Assembly (NCBI GenBank): GCA_017303675.1 | Contig: JAFLBX010000002.1 | Coordinates: 248,001 to 312,000, forward strand | Source: Ignavibacteria bacterium | Lineage (GTDB): Bacteria > Bacteroidota > Ignavibacteria > Tepidaquicellales > OLB5 | Direction: 5' to 3' | DNA: 64,000 nt | In this document: positions 19,229-27,553 of the stretch, piece by piece | Position numbering within the stretch: the first letter of the stretch is position 1 | Layout: each line of letters begins with the position of its first letter | Notes under the pieces: model-generated | Told to the model about the DNA's origin: nothing | The model's database searches: none | The model's input: only the letters and a program-made list of their open reading frames with translations | Translations under genes and position numbers: made by a program

Positions 19229-20147
19229 GAAAATATCTCCATGTATTTTTTAATCCTTCGTTAAAGCTGAATTCAGGCACCCATTTCAAATTTCTGGCTG
19301 CAAGCCTGTTATCCAGAATATTAGAGCGTACATCAAATTTTCTGCCGGGCAGGTATTTAACGTCAAAATCCAGCTTCAAAACCCTACGGAAACGTTCAAG
19401 TATCTGGTTAATTGAATGACCTTTACCGCTGCTGATATTATAGATCCTGTTTGATGTTTTATCTTTTAAAGACCTGTAAATTGATCTTGCCCCGTCTTTT
19501 ATATAAAAATAATCTCTTATAACCTTGCCATCACCCCATACTTCAAGAGTTTCTCCCTGCTTTATCTTATAGAGCAAATGTGCTATAAGTCCCTGTGTTA
19601 AAAAAGGATTCTGTCTTTCGCCATACGGGTTGGCAAAACGCAGTATTTTATAGTCGAGACCTTTTAATTCATTGTATAAAAACAGGTATTTTTCAATTGT
19701 AAGCTTAATAATCCCGTACGAGCTTGTTGGTTCTGTAGGATGTTTTTCGTTTATAGGCAGCTTAACGGGATTGCCGTAAACGGTTCCCCCTGAAGATATG
19801 AACACAAGCCTGTTAATATTATACTCAACACATTTTTCGAAAAGGTGAAGTGATGAAATAAGATTGCTTTCTACATCATAAAATGTATTTTGATTGCTTG
19901 TAGCCGGAACAGTTGAGCTTACAAGGTGAACAACATAATTCTTTCCTTTTAATGCTTTGGAAATATCGACTTCATTGTTGAAATCACCTTCAATAAAATC
20001 GATCTTATCGAGTATATGGGCTACATTTTTTTTGGATGCGTTCAGCTTATCAAAAACGGTGACGCGGATACCGTTTGCAAGCAGGTCTTCGGCAATATGT
20101 GAGCCTATAAAACCGCCGCCTCCGAATATTATACAGCTTTCCTTCAT
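19215..20147 (-). CDS. NAD-dependent sugar epimerase/dehydratase (extended SDR)
   Basis: The 310-residue product is an extended short-chain dehydrogenase of the kind that modifies nucleotide sugars. The Rossmann motif GGGGFIGSHIAEDLL is at residues 8-22. The catalytic pair is SSYGIIKLT (YxxxK, near 143), preceded by FISSGGTVYG. RFANPYGERQNPF resembles UDP-glucose 4-epimerases, but the precise sugar is not determinable. It lies in the minus-strand operon 20844-16762 region, 7 bases downstream of the methyltransferase and overlapping the GT2 gene by 14 bases. Confidence 0.88.
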   Translation of the reverse strand: MKESCIIFGGGGFIGSHIAEDLLANGIRVTVFDKLNASKKNVAHILDKIDFIEGDFNNEVDISKALKGKNYVVHLVSSTVPATSNQNTFYDVESNLISSLHLFEKCVEYNINRLVFISSGGTVYGNPVKLPINEKHPTEPTSSYGIIKLTIEKYLFLYNELKGLDYKILRFANPYGERQNPFLTQGLIAHLLYKIKQGETLEVWGDGKVIRDYFYIKDGARSIYRSLKDKTSNRIYNISSGKGHSINQILERFRRVLKLDFDVKYLPGRKFDVRSNILDNRLAARNLKWVPEFSFNEGLKNTWRYFLDNE

Positions 20148-20154
20148 TATCTGT

Positions 20155-20844
20155 TTATTTGCTTAACTTCAAAACATATCTGAAAGGGATAAAACAAAAA
20201 GGTATTCTTTTAATTTTAAGAATCCTGAAAAACTTTGCAGCCTGATCTGCAATTAATTTTAGGCTGTAATTATGAATATGCCATTCATCCAGATTATTTT
20301 TGGATGCCAGGTCCCAATTGCTTTCTTTAGGCTCTAAAACTCTCCGTAAACCCGAATTTAACAGTATTTTTTTAGTAATAATAATCAATTTTTCGTTGGG
20401 TATTGAAAGGGAAATTATACCGTTATCCTTCAAAACCCTCTTCATTTCCATTAATAATTTTTCAGGTTCCAATACATGTTCAAACACTTCAGTACATAAT
20501 ATCCTGTCAAAACTTTTATCTTTAAAAGGCAGCGATTCGCCGTTTGCTCTGATTAATTTAGCTTTGTTTCCAAGCCTTTTTTCAGCGCGTTCGATCTGTA
20601 CCGGTGAAATATCGATACCTGTAAGATTTCCTTTGCCTATCCTTTCGAGTATATGTCCTGCGCCGCAGCCTACTTCAAGAAGTTCATCGTTTTCTCTGAT
20701 ATCAGCTTCCTGAATTAATACCCTTATGCGCTTGTTTTCAATGAACCTGAATAATCGGTTGGGGTGATTATAGAATTTATCAAGATCATGTTTGATGGCA
20801 TGTTCTTCATTCCACTTTTCAAAATCCCCGGGTGCGGGTCTCAT
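20155..20844 (-). CDS. Class I SAM-dependent methyltransferase
   Basis: The 229-residue product has the SAM-binding motif LLEVGCGAGHILERIG (near residue 56), GIDISPVQIERAEKRL and the post-motif DRILCTEVFEHVLEPEKLL, typical of the Methyltransf_11 group. The acceptor is unknown; in this sugar-gene operon a glycan or its lipid carrier is plausible. Its start overlaps the stop of the upstream GT-C gene by 4 bases (20841-20844), so translation is probably coupled. Confidence 0.87.
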   Translation of the reverse strand: MRPAPGDFEKWNEEHAIKHDLDKFYNHPNRLFRFIENKRIRVLIQEADIRENDELLEVGCGAGHILERIGKGNLTGIDISPVQIERAEKRLGNKAKLIRANGESLPFKDKSFDRILCTEVFEHVLEPEKLLMEMKRVLKDNGIISLSIPNEKLIIITKKILLNSGLRRVLEPKESNWDLASKNNLDEWHIHNYSLKLIADQAAKFFRILKIKRIPFCFIPFRYVLKLSK

Positions 20845-22451
20845 TGTTTTTCAAAAATAAAGGAACCGAAACGCTGATCCTGTGAAATTATTTGTTTAAT
20901 GAATCTGTATTTAGTTGAATCTTTCAGCACATCAAGCTGTACATCATTTTTGAATTCAGGTCTGTAACCGTAATGTGATTCCCATATCACGTATGAACCT
21001 TTAGGCGCTTCATTCAGATTTTTAAGGTCAAGCTTTTTCCAAAGCTTTTGTTCATCTTTATACTGTTTTGAATAAAACATAATGAACGTATGATTGGTCA
21101 GTTTTTCTTTTCCTTTAGCTTCAGCAATGGTATCAACAAACTCTGCGGTTTCACGGACAGAAATATTTTCAGGTGAAAGCTTTTTAGGCTCTACAAAATA
21201 TAAATGTACAGCAGCAATTATTACCAACGCTATCCCAAGAGAAGACAGGTATTTTGCCCGCGATTCATTCCATAAAGCAATAGAAAGAACAAAAAATAAA
21301 ACCACAAAAATGATCTTTATATACTCGGTTTTTTCAAGCAGAATAAAACCATCAGTAGCTTTGGAAAGAAACAGGAACACCAAAACAGCGAAAATTCCTG
21401 TTATTATATAATTGGTTGAACGGAAATTTTTAAGTGAAAGATTATTAAGGCCTACTGCTGCAAAAAATGCACAGATAGGCGATATATGAAGCAGGTAACG
21501 CCAGTTACCAGGATTAGGACCATCGCTTACCATAGTAAGCATCTGGATAATAAAAATCGAAATGAATATTATATAAAACTCAGCGTATTTCTTAAAATAT
21601 TCTTTGATCTTTGATGTATCGTTCAGGAAGCCGAAAAATCCCAGGAGGAAAAGAGAGAGGCAAACAGGTCCGACAATAAATATATACACCTTGAAATAAT
21701 GAAGCAGGCCCTGTGACTTATAGTTAAGCCCTGCAACAGACTGCATTTCAGTAAGTACAAATAAAATATCACCGGTTTTTATAAATCCCAATAAGTTATA
21801 TAATACAGGAAATACAAATAATGCGGCGGCAAACAGGTATTGTTTGCGGTAAGCAAATATTACGGCAAATACAATTATAAGCAAAGCAATTTCCTGCCTG
21901 ATAGTATATATATATCCAAGCAGAAGAGCGCTGAAGAGGAATTTTTCCTTTTTATAAAGTATAAGAAAGCTGACAATACATAATGCAGTAAAAATTTCAG
22001 AATATGACCTGAAGGAAAGATCTACATACAGCGGCTGAGTTGCCAGTAACAATGCCCCGATAATTGCGTAGCTTACTTTGTAAGTTCTAATCAGAATATA
22101 GGTAATATATACAGTTGCAGCCGCAATTAACGAATTGAAAATTAACACGGCATCATAACTGATAAGGGCAGGGATCACCATAAAAATCTTGTACCCGGGT
22201 TTAGGGCCGTTGCCCAAAATTACCCATGGATCTGCCCAGAAGTTTACCATGTTAATATACTGGGCTACTTCATCATCCTGGTAAAATCCAACCGCGATCT
22301 TGCGGTAAGAATAATATAAAATTGCCAGAACGGGAATAATAAGCCAGAAATATTTTGAATATTTAGCTTCAAATGAGGTTTCGCTATAAGGAATATTTAA
22401 TACCGTTTCCTGCTTTTTTGATGAAATTTCAGTTGTCTTTTTCCTGCTCAT
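20841..22451 (-). CDS. Multi-pass membrane glycosyltransferase, GT-C fold
   Basis: The 536-residue product has about 10-12 hydrophobic segments. After the first it carries FYQDDEVAQYINM, an acidic pair where GT-C enzymes (PMT/ArnT type) hold their catalytic Asp. A soluble C-terminal domain follows (near 430-536). Such enzymes move a sugar from a polyprenyl-phosphate donor to a lipid or protein outside the cytoplasmic membrane. It heads the minus-strand operon with the methyltransferase, epimerase, GT2 and probably the sensor kinase. It starts 122 bases from the divergent clpB C-terminal half. Confidence 0.8.
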   Translation of the reverse strand: MSRKKTTEISSKKQETVLNIPYSETSFEAKYSKYFWLIIPVLAILYYSYRKIAVGFYQDDEVAQYINMVNFWADPWVILGNGPKPGYKIFMVIPALISYDAVLIFNSLIAAATVYITYILIRTYKVSYAIIGALLLATQPLYVDLSFRSYSEIFTALCIVSFLILYKKEKFLFSALLLGYIYTIRQEIALLIIVFAVIFAYRKQYLFAAALFVFPVLYNLLGFIKTGDILFVLTEMQSVAGLNYKSQGLLHYFKVYIFIVGPVCLSLFLLGFFGFLNDTSKIKEYFKKYAEFYIIFISIFIIQMLTMVSDGPNPGNWRYLLHISPICAFFAAVGLNNLSLKNFRSTNYIITGIFAVLVFLFLSKATDGFILLEKTEYIKIIFVVLFFVLSIALWNESRAKYLSSLGIALVIIAAVHLYFVEPKKLSPENISVRETAEFVDTIAEAKGKEKLTNHTFIMFYSKQYKDEQKLWKKLDLKNLNEAPKGSYVIWESHYGYRPEFKNDVQLDVLKDSTKYRFIKQIISQDQRFGSFIFEKQ

Positions 22452-22534
22452 TTAATAATTTTCTGCTCATAAAAAACAAATATATACAAGCAGGTGCTAA
22501 AATTCTATTCATTTTAAAGAATATTTCATTTTTG

Positions 22535-22542
22535 TATCTTTG
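22535..22542 (+). promoter_or_regulatory. Candidate -7 element (TATCTTTG) for the clpB C-terminal half
   Basis: TATCTTTG is a full match to TAnnTTTG, 31 bases before the ATG at 22574, with GAAGGAA as ribosome-binding site between them. The -33 position (22512-22514) reads TTT instead of TTG. This suggests the C-terminal half is expressed from its own promoter in the intergenic region shared with the divergent sugar operon. Confidence 0.5.
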
Positions 22543-22573
22543 GGTATAAAAGAAAAGAAGGAATTTACAATAA

Positions 22574-23905
22574 ATGGCTAAATCCAAAAAAGATAATCCA
22601 ACTGCCAAAAGACTGGAAGTAATTGAAAAGGAAATCAGCGAGCTTAGCGCCAAGCGTGATGAGCTTAAAGCTCATTGGGTATTGGAAAAAGAGCTGATTT
22701 CAGATATCAGGAAAATGAAGGAAGATGCAGAAAACCTAAAAACTGAAGCTGATAATTTTGAAAGGCAGGGCGATCTTGCGAAGGTAGCTGAAATAAGATA
22801 CGGCAAGGTTATTGAGCTGCAGAAAAGTATCGGGGAAAAGTCATCCAAGCTGGCAGAGCTTCAGAAAAAATGGAAAATGCTGAAAGAAGAGGTCGATTCT
22901 GAAGATATCGCTGAAATTGTAGCTAAATGGACCGGCATACCTGTAAATAAAATGCTTGAAAGCGAGAGAACAAAGCTTCTGCAAATAGAAGAAAACCTGC
23001 ATAACAGGGTCATTGGGCAGGATGAAGCTATCAGCGCTGTGGCAAATGCTATAAGAAGGAGCAGGGCAGGTTTGCAGGATATGAACCGTCCCATTGGCTC
23101 ATTTATATTTTTAGGTACAACAGGTGTTGGTAAAACCGAGCTTGCCAAAGCGCTTGCTGAATTTTTGTTTGATGATGAACATAATATGATAAGGATAGAT
23201 ATGAGTGAATATATGGAAAAATTCTCTGTAAGCAGGCTTATCGGGGCTCCACCGGGATATGTTGGTTATGAAGAAGGCGGTCAGTTAACAGAAGCTGTCC
23301 GCAGGAAGCCATACAGTGTTGTGCTGCTTGATGAAATTGAAAAGGCGCATCCTGATGTATTTAACATTCTGCTTCAGCTGTTGGATGAAGGTACATTAAC
23401 AGACTCACAGGGAAGAACGGTCAATTTTAAAAATACAATAATCATTATGACATCCAATCTTGGTTCGCACCTTATACAGGATGAACTAATGAACATTAAT
23501 GATGATAACCGTGATGAAGTTCTGGGTAAACTGAGAGAAAAGCTTTTCGAGCTTCTTAGACAAAAGATAAGACCGGAGATACTTAACAGGATAGATGAAG
23601 TCGTAATGTTCAAGCCGCTTATGGGCAGCGAGCTTAGGAAAATTGTAGATATTCAGCTTGAAGGAATAAAGAAAATGCTGGCAAAGAACAGCGATATAGT
23701 GCTTGAAGTAAGCGATGAAGCAAAAGACTGGCTTGCGAAAATAGGTTATGATATTACTTTTGGCGCAAGACCTCTGAAAAGAACAATTCAAAATCATATT
23801 ACTAATCCTTTGAGCGAAAAGATCCTTACCGGGGAAGTTCTGCCGGGAGAAAAGCTTGATATAACAGTAAATGACGCAGGAAAATTTTTATTCAACAATA
23901 AATAA
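22574..23905 (+). CDS. clpB: ClpB disaggregase, C-terminal half (split gene)
   Basis: The 443-residue product resumes ClpB in the middle domain. After [23 protein letters not shown] aligns with the part of the coiled coil that normally follows EREALK, the point where the N-terminal ORF stops. It then has [13 protein letters not shown] and NBD2: Walker A GTTGVGKT (near 181), Walker [13 protein letters not shown] (near 250), sensor TSNLGS and GARPLKR (sensor 2). It has its own ATG, a GAAGGAA ribosome-binding site and a candidate promoter. Together the two ORFs encode 881 residues, slightly more than an intact ClpB. Confidence 0.93.
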   Translation: MAKSKKDNPTAKRLEVIEKEISELSAKRDELKAHWVLEKELISDIRKMKEDAENLKTEADNFERQGDLAKVAEIRYGKVIELQKSIGEKSSKLAELQKKWKMLKEEVDSEDIAEIVAKWTGIPVNKMLESERTKLLQIEENLHNRVIGQDEAISAVANAIRRSRAGLQDMNRPIGSFIFLGTTGVGKTELAKALAEFLFDDEHNMIRIDMSEYMEKFSVSRLIGAPPGYVGYEEGGQLTEAVRRKPYSVVLLDEIEKAHPDVFNILLQLLDEGTLTDSQGRTVNFKNTIIIMTSNLGSHLIQDELMNINDDNRDEVLGKLREKLFELLRQKIRPEILNRIDEVVMFKPLMGSELRKIVDIQLEGIKKMLAKNSDIVLEVSDEAKDWLAKIGYDITFGARPLKRTIQNHITNPLSEKILTGEVLPGEKLDITVNDAGKFLFNNK

Positions 23906-23942
23906 TATAAAAAACCATTTATTCATTTTTTAGGGGGGTATC

Positions 23943-24920
23943 ATGAGATCACTATTTATCCTTTTCATATCGTTTTTTCTTTTAACAACCGGAATTAATG
24001 CATATAATACAGAATTTTCAGGTTCAGCATTCAGCGCTTTTCACGTTGTGCCTCCAAGTTATACAGGCACGCAAGGTACTGCTACTTTTTTGGGACCGCT
24101 GGGAAATGCACAGCGTACTTATCAGCTTTTAATACGGGATTCAATGCTCACAGCTATAGTAGGTCAGCGTATAACAGGGATGACATACAGGCTGCTTGGA
24201 TCAGCTACCAACAACTGGCCGGCATCAGATATTACGTATGCAAATTATGATATTTATTTAAGCGAAAGTGTTGCACCTGAAAACCGCAGCCTGACATTCG
24301 CAGCAAATGTGGTGGGTGCTCAAAAGCGCATTAGGTTCGGAAGCCTCACGATAACATCAGGCTCATTCCCAGCAGGAGGAACACCAACTGCATTTGGTAC
24401 AGATATAACATTTGATTCCGCTTATACATATAACGGCGGCCATTTGCTGATAGAGATAAGGCATACTGGATTCACCGGAACTTCAACAAGTGTTGATGCG
24501 ATTTCTACATCAACCGGCGGTTACGCATTTTTATTCAGCGCCTGCTGGACAGGCAATTATACAGGTACATCAGGAACGCAGGGTAATTTTGCAGTAATCA
24601 GGCTCAATGCAAGTCCGCTTACTTCTACTGGTAATAACAGTGAGGTTATAAGAGATTTCAGCTTAAACCAGAATTATCCAAACCCGTTTAACCCTGTTAC
24701 AAATATTTCTTTCAATTTAAAAAAGCAGGCTGTTATTACACTTAAAATATTCAATTTAGCGGGTGAAGAAGTTGAAACACTCATTAACGGTGAAAATATT
24801 CAGCAGGGTAGTACTGCAATAATGTATGATGCTTCAAAGCTGTCTTCAGGTATTTTTTTCTATTCATTATATATTGATGGTATCAAAGCAGATACAAAAA
24901 AGATGATGCTGGTAAAATAA
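23943..24920 (+). CDS. T9SS-exported protein, type A paralogue 1
   Basis: The 325-residue product has a signal peptide (to about GINA, residue 19), a beta-rich body of about 220 residues that I do not recognise, and an 80-residue T9SS sorting domain with NYPNPFNPVTNISF and a final KKMMLVK. The body is closely similar to the gene at 29807 (shared segments HVVPPSYTGTQGT, YDIYLSESVAPENRSLTFA, YNGGHLLIEIRHTGF). A strong AGGGGGG site precedes the ATG. A terminator follows, so it is probably monocistronic or read from the clpB C-terminal half 37 bases upstream. Function unknown; likely surface-attached or released. Confidence 0.85.
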   Translation: MRSLFILFISFFLLTTGINAYNTEFSGSAFSAFHVVPPSYTGTQGTATFLGPLGNAQRTYQLLIRDSMLTAIVGQRITGMTYRLLGSATNNWPASDITYANYDIYLSESVAPENRSLTFAANVVGAQKRIRFGSLTITSGSFPAGGTPTAFGTDITFDSAYTYNGGHLLIEIRHTGFTGTSTSVDAISTSTGGYAFLFSACWTGNYTGTSGTQGNFAVIRLNASPLTSTGNNSEVIRDFSLNQNYPNPFNPVTNISFNLKKQAVITLKIFNLAGEEVETLINGENIQQGSTAIMYDASKLSSGIFFYSLYIDGIKADTKKMMLVK

Positions 24921-24945
24921 TTTCCGGAAAATATTTTCATGATTT

Positions 24946-24972
24946 AAGAGCAGCTATAGCTGCTCTTTTTAT
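24946..24972 (+). terminator. Rho-independent terminator after T9SS paralogue A
   Basis: AAGAGCAGCTA/TAGCTGCTCTT is a perfect 11-bp inverted repeat (24946-24967) followed by TTTT. The remaining intergenic stretch to 25203 (230 bases) is AT-rich; I see no gene or clear promoter in it. Confidence 0.85.
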
Positions 24973-25203
24973 TTACAAAAATCATATTCACGCCTGATAA
25001 TTATCGCAGCAGTTATAGCTGTAAAGACTACCTGATACATTTAGGGTCATAACCTTTTCAGTAATCTTCAATAGCTTTAAAAGTTAAACAAAGCAGGTAA
25101 CTTTTCATAGAAATATTATCTTGTCATAAGGATTTAATACTGATATTTTTATACGAATTATCAAAGATAATATTAACTTACTCCATCTCGAAAGGGGGAA
25201 CTC

Positions 25204-27336
25204 ATGAAGAGAACTATTCTCTTTGCTTTTATATTTTTCATTACAACACTAATTTCATATTCACAATTATCCTGGAAGTGGGTACATCCTACACCACAGG
25301 GAAATACTTTAAGGTATGCAAAAATGTTTTCAGCTACTGATTGGGTAGCAGTTGGATACGGCGGAACATTTATGAAAACAACCAACGCCGGTGTTAACTG
25401 GTCAATTACACATGATGCTGCCGGTATAAAAACATCTTCACAGATTCTGTTATATAATGCCTGGTTCTTTAATATGACAACAGGTATTGTATGCGGTTCC
25501 AGCGGTCAGATCTGGAGAACAACCAACGGCGGGCTTAATTTTGATTCAATCCCAAGCGGTGTTACTTCAACATTATACGGTATTCATTTTGTTGATGCGA
25601 ATACAGGTTATATTGGAGGTTCAAGCGGAGCTGTACTCAAAACCACAAATGCCGGTGTAAACTGGATAGCTTTGACAACAGGTGTAACATATACTATCAA
25701 TAATATTTTTGCATTGAACAACAGGGTGTATTGCCCTACAAGCACTGCTTCAATATTATTAACATCATATGACGGCGGTACTACCTGGTTTAATGATACA
25801 ACAGCTGCAACAGCAAATTCACTTTATGATGTTGCATTCAAAGATTCACTTACGGGAATTGTAAGCGGCGCTACTGCAACTGTAAGAAAGACTACTGACG
25901 CGGGTTTAACATGGGTACCGTTTACCGGATTACCATCAACTTCATTCTGGAGTATTTTGTACAATACAAATACATGGTATATTTCAGGTAACTCAAGCTG
26001 GATCTTCAGAAGTACTAATGACGGAGTTACTTGGGATTCACTTGCCCAAACCGGAAACCAATATTATACTTCAACATATTATTTTGTTGACAGAAACGGC
26101 AGTAATATGCTGAATGTTGGAGCTTTTGGATTAATAAATACTACAACAAACACAGGAACCAACTGGACTGCGCATAACTATCTTGGTTATTCAAGCACAT
26201 TGAATGATATCTGGTGTGATAATATGAATGGTAAAGTAATTGCTGTTGGATTATCAGCACCTACTCCATATTTAGTTTCAACTAACGGTGGTACAAACTG
26301 GATATACGATATAGGAACCGGTATAACAACATCGATGTACGGATTAAATATGATTAATTCCTTGACAGGATATTCATCAGGCGCATCCGGTAAAATGTTT
26401 AAAACAACAAACGGCGGCATGAACTGGGATTCAGTTTCATTTGTAGGTGCAACCAGCACTTTATACTGTCCTGATTTTATCAGTCCTGATACAGGCTGGG
26501 TTTGCGGTTCATCAGGTACAGTGTATAAAACAGTAAACGGTGGTATGAACTGGACTTTGCAGACAACAGGAACTACATCAACTCTTTACAGAATTGATAT
26601 GCTGAATGCTAATACCGGTTATTTTATCGGCGCATCAGGTACTGTTAGGAAAACTACAGACGGCGGAACTACATGGACAGCACAGACATCAAATTACAGT
26701 TCAACATTGTACTGGATAGATATGATCGATGAAAATAGCGGTTATATTACCGGTCTGGGTGGAACTTTAAGAAGAACTACCAATGGAGGAACGAACTGGG
26801 ATACAGTTATGACCCCGATCTCAGCTTCACAATATTCCGTTTCTTTTGTTAATATGAATACCGGTTACGTTATTGGAGCTTCCGGATATACATTCAGGAC
26901 TTCTAACGGCGGCACTACATGGGATATAAAAAATAGCGGAGCATCAACAATAAACGCTGTTTATGCTAAAGGATATGATTCTGCTTACATAGCTTCATCA
27001 AGCGCTATGGTTTTAAAAATGTATAATGCGCTTGTCGGGGGAATTACATGGTATAACCAGGTTCCTGAAAAATTCACATTAGACCAAAACTATCCTAACC
27101 CGTTTAACCCTGTAACAACAATTAAATTCGGGTTGCCGAAAGCTGCTAAAGTTACCCTAAAGGTTTATGATATCCTTGGCAGGGAAGTAAGCATATTGTT
27201 CAATAATGTAGATTTTAACCCGGGAACAGTAACGTATGATTTTGACGGAACTGAGCTGGCATCAGGAATATATTTCTATTCATTGATAGTGAACAATAAT
27301 AAAATTGATTCCAAAAAGATGGTTTTAGTGAAATAA
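25204..27336 (+). CDS. T9SS-exported beta-propeller protein (Ycf48/BNR-like repeats), paralogue 1
   Basis: The 710-residue product has a signal peptide (ending near SYSQ, residue 21). About 13 repeats of roughly 45 residues follow, each with a core such as KTTNGGMNW or RTTNGGTNW preceded by a hydrophobic strand and GY or GW. This pattern is typical of Ycf48/sialidase-like propellers. It ends with a T9SS sorting domain (NYPNPFNPVTTIKFGLPK, final KKMVLVK). Close paralogue of 27554-29722. Such repeats are structural and do not by themselves imply an enzyme. An AAGGGGGAA site precedes the ATG. Confidence 0.87.
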   Translation: MKRTILFAFIFFITTLISYSQLSWKWVHPTPQGNTLRYAKMFSATDWVAVGYGGTFMKTTNAGVNWSITHDAAGIKTSSQILLYNAWFFNMTTGIVCGSSGQIWRTTNGGLNFDSIPSGVTSTLYGIHFVDANTGYIGGSSGAVLKTTNAGVNWIALTTGVTYTINNIFALNNRVYCPTSTASILLTSYDGGTTWFNDTTAATANSLYDVAFKDSLTGIVSGATATVRKTTDAGLTWVPFTGLPSTSFWSILYNTNTWYISGNSSWIFRSTNDGVTWDSLAQTGNQYYTSTYYFVDRNGSNMLNVGAFGLINTTTNTGTNWTAHNYLGYSSTLNDIWCDNMNGKVIAVGLSAPTPYLVSTNGGTNWIYDIGTGITTSMYGLNMINSLTGYSSGASGKMFKTTNGGMNWDSVSFVGATSTLYCPDFISPDTGWVCGSSGTVYKTVNGGMNWTLQTTGTTSTLYRIDMLNANTGYFIGASGTVRKTTDGGTTWTAQTSNYSSTLYWIDMIDENSGYITGLGGTLRRTTNGGTNWDTVMTPISASQYSVSFVNMNTGYVIGASGYTFRTSNGGTTWDIKNSGASTINAVYAKGYDSAYIASSSAMVLKMYNALVGGITWYNQVPEKFTLDQNYPNPFNPVTTIKFGLPKAAKVTLKVYDILGREVSILFNNVDFNPGTVTYDFDGTELASGIYFYSLIVNNNKIDSKKMVLVK

Positions 27337-27360
27337 TTTCGTAAAATATTAAAAAACAAA

Positions 27361-27392
27361 GGCACTGCAGATTAACCGCAGTGCCTTTTTTT
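27361..27392 (+). terminator. Rho-independent terminator after propeller paralogue 1
   Basis: GGCACTGC (27361-27368) pairs with GCAGTGCC (27378-27385), followed by a run of seven T. It lies 24 bases after the stop codon. Confidence 0.9.
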
Positions 27393-27433
27393 ATGTAAAC
27401 GTAGAATTTTAAGATAAATTGATCCCGATAAAA

Positions 27434-27499
27434 TGTAGGAAAATATAACCTTCTATATAGGATATATTTACCCTTGATGTAGGATAAATTAGTATATAT
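27434..27499 (+). repeat. Three direct repeats with exact 22-bp period upstream of propeller paralogue 2
   Basis: Units begin at 27434 (TGTAGGA), 27456 (TATAGGA) and 27478 (TGTAGGA). The TAGGA cores are exactly 22 bp apart, about two helical turns, so they face the same side of the DNA. The AT-rich remainder of each unit is only partly conserved. They end about 55 bases before the ATG at 27554, where a transcriptional regulator could bind. No similar array precedes the other T9SS genes. Confidence 0.55.
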
Positions 27500-27553
27500 A
27501 TTATCATATTCATATTAAAAATTATTTTATAAACTACTAAAACGGGGGATTTT

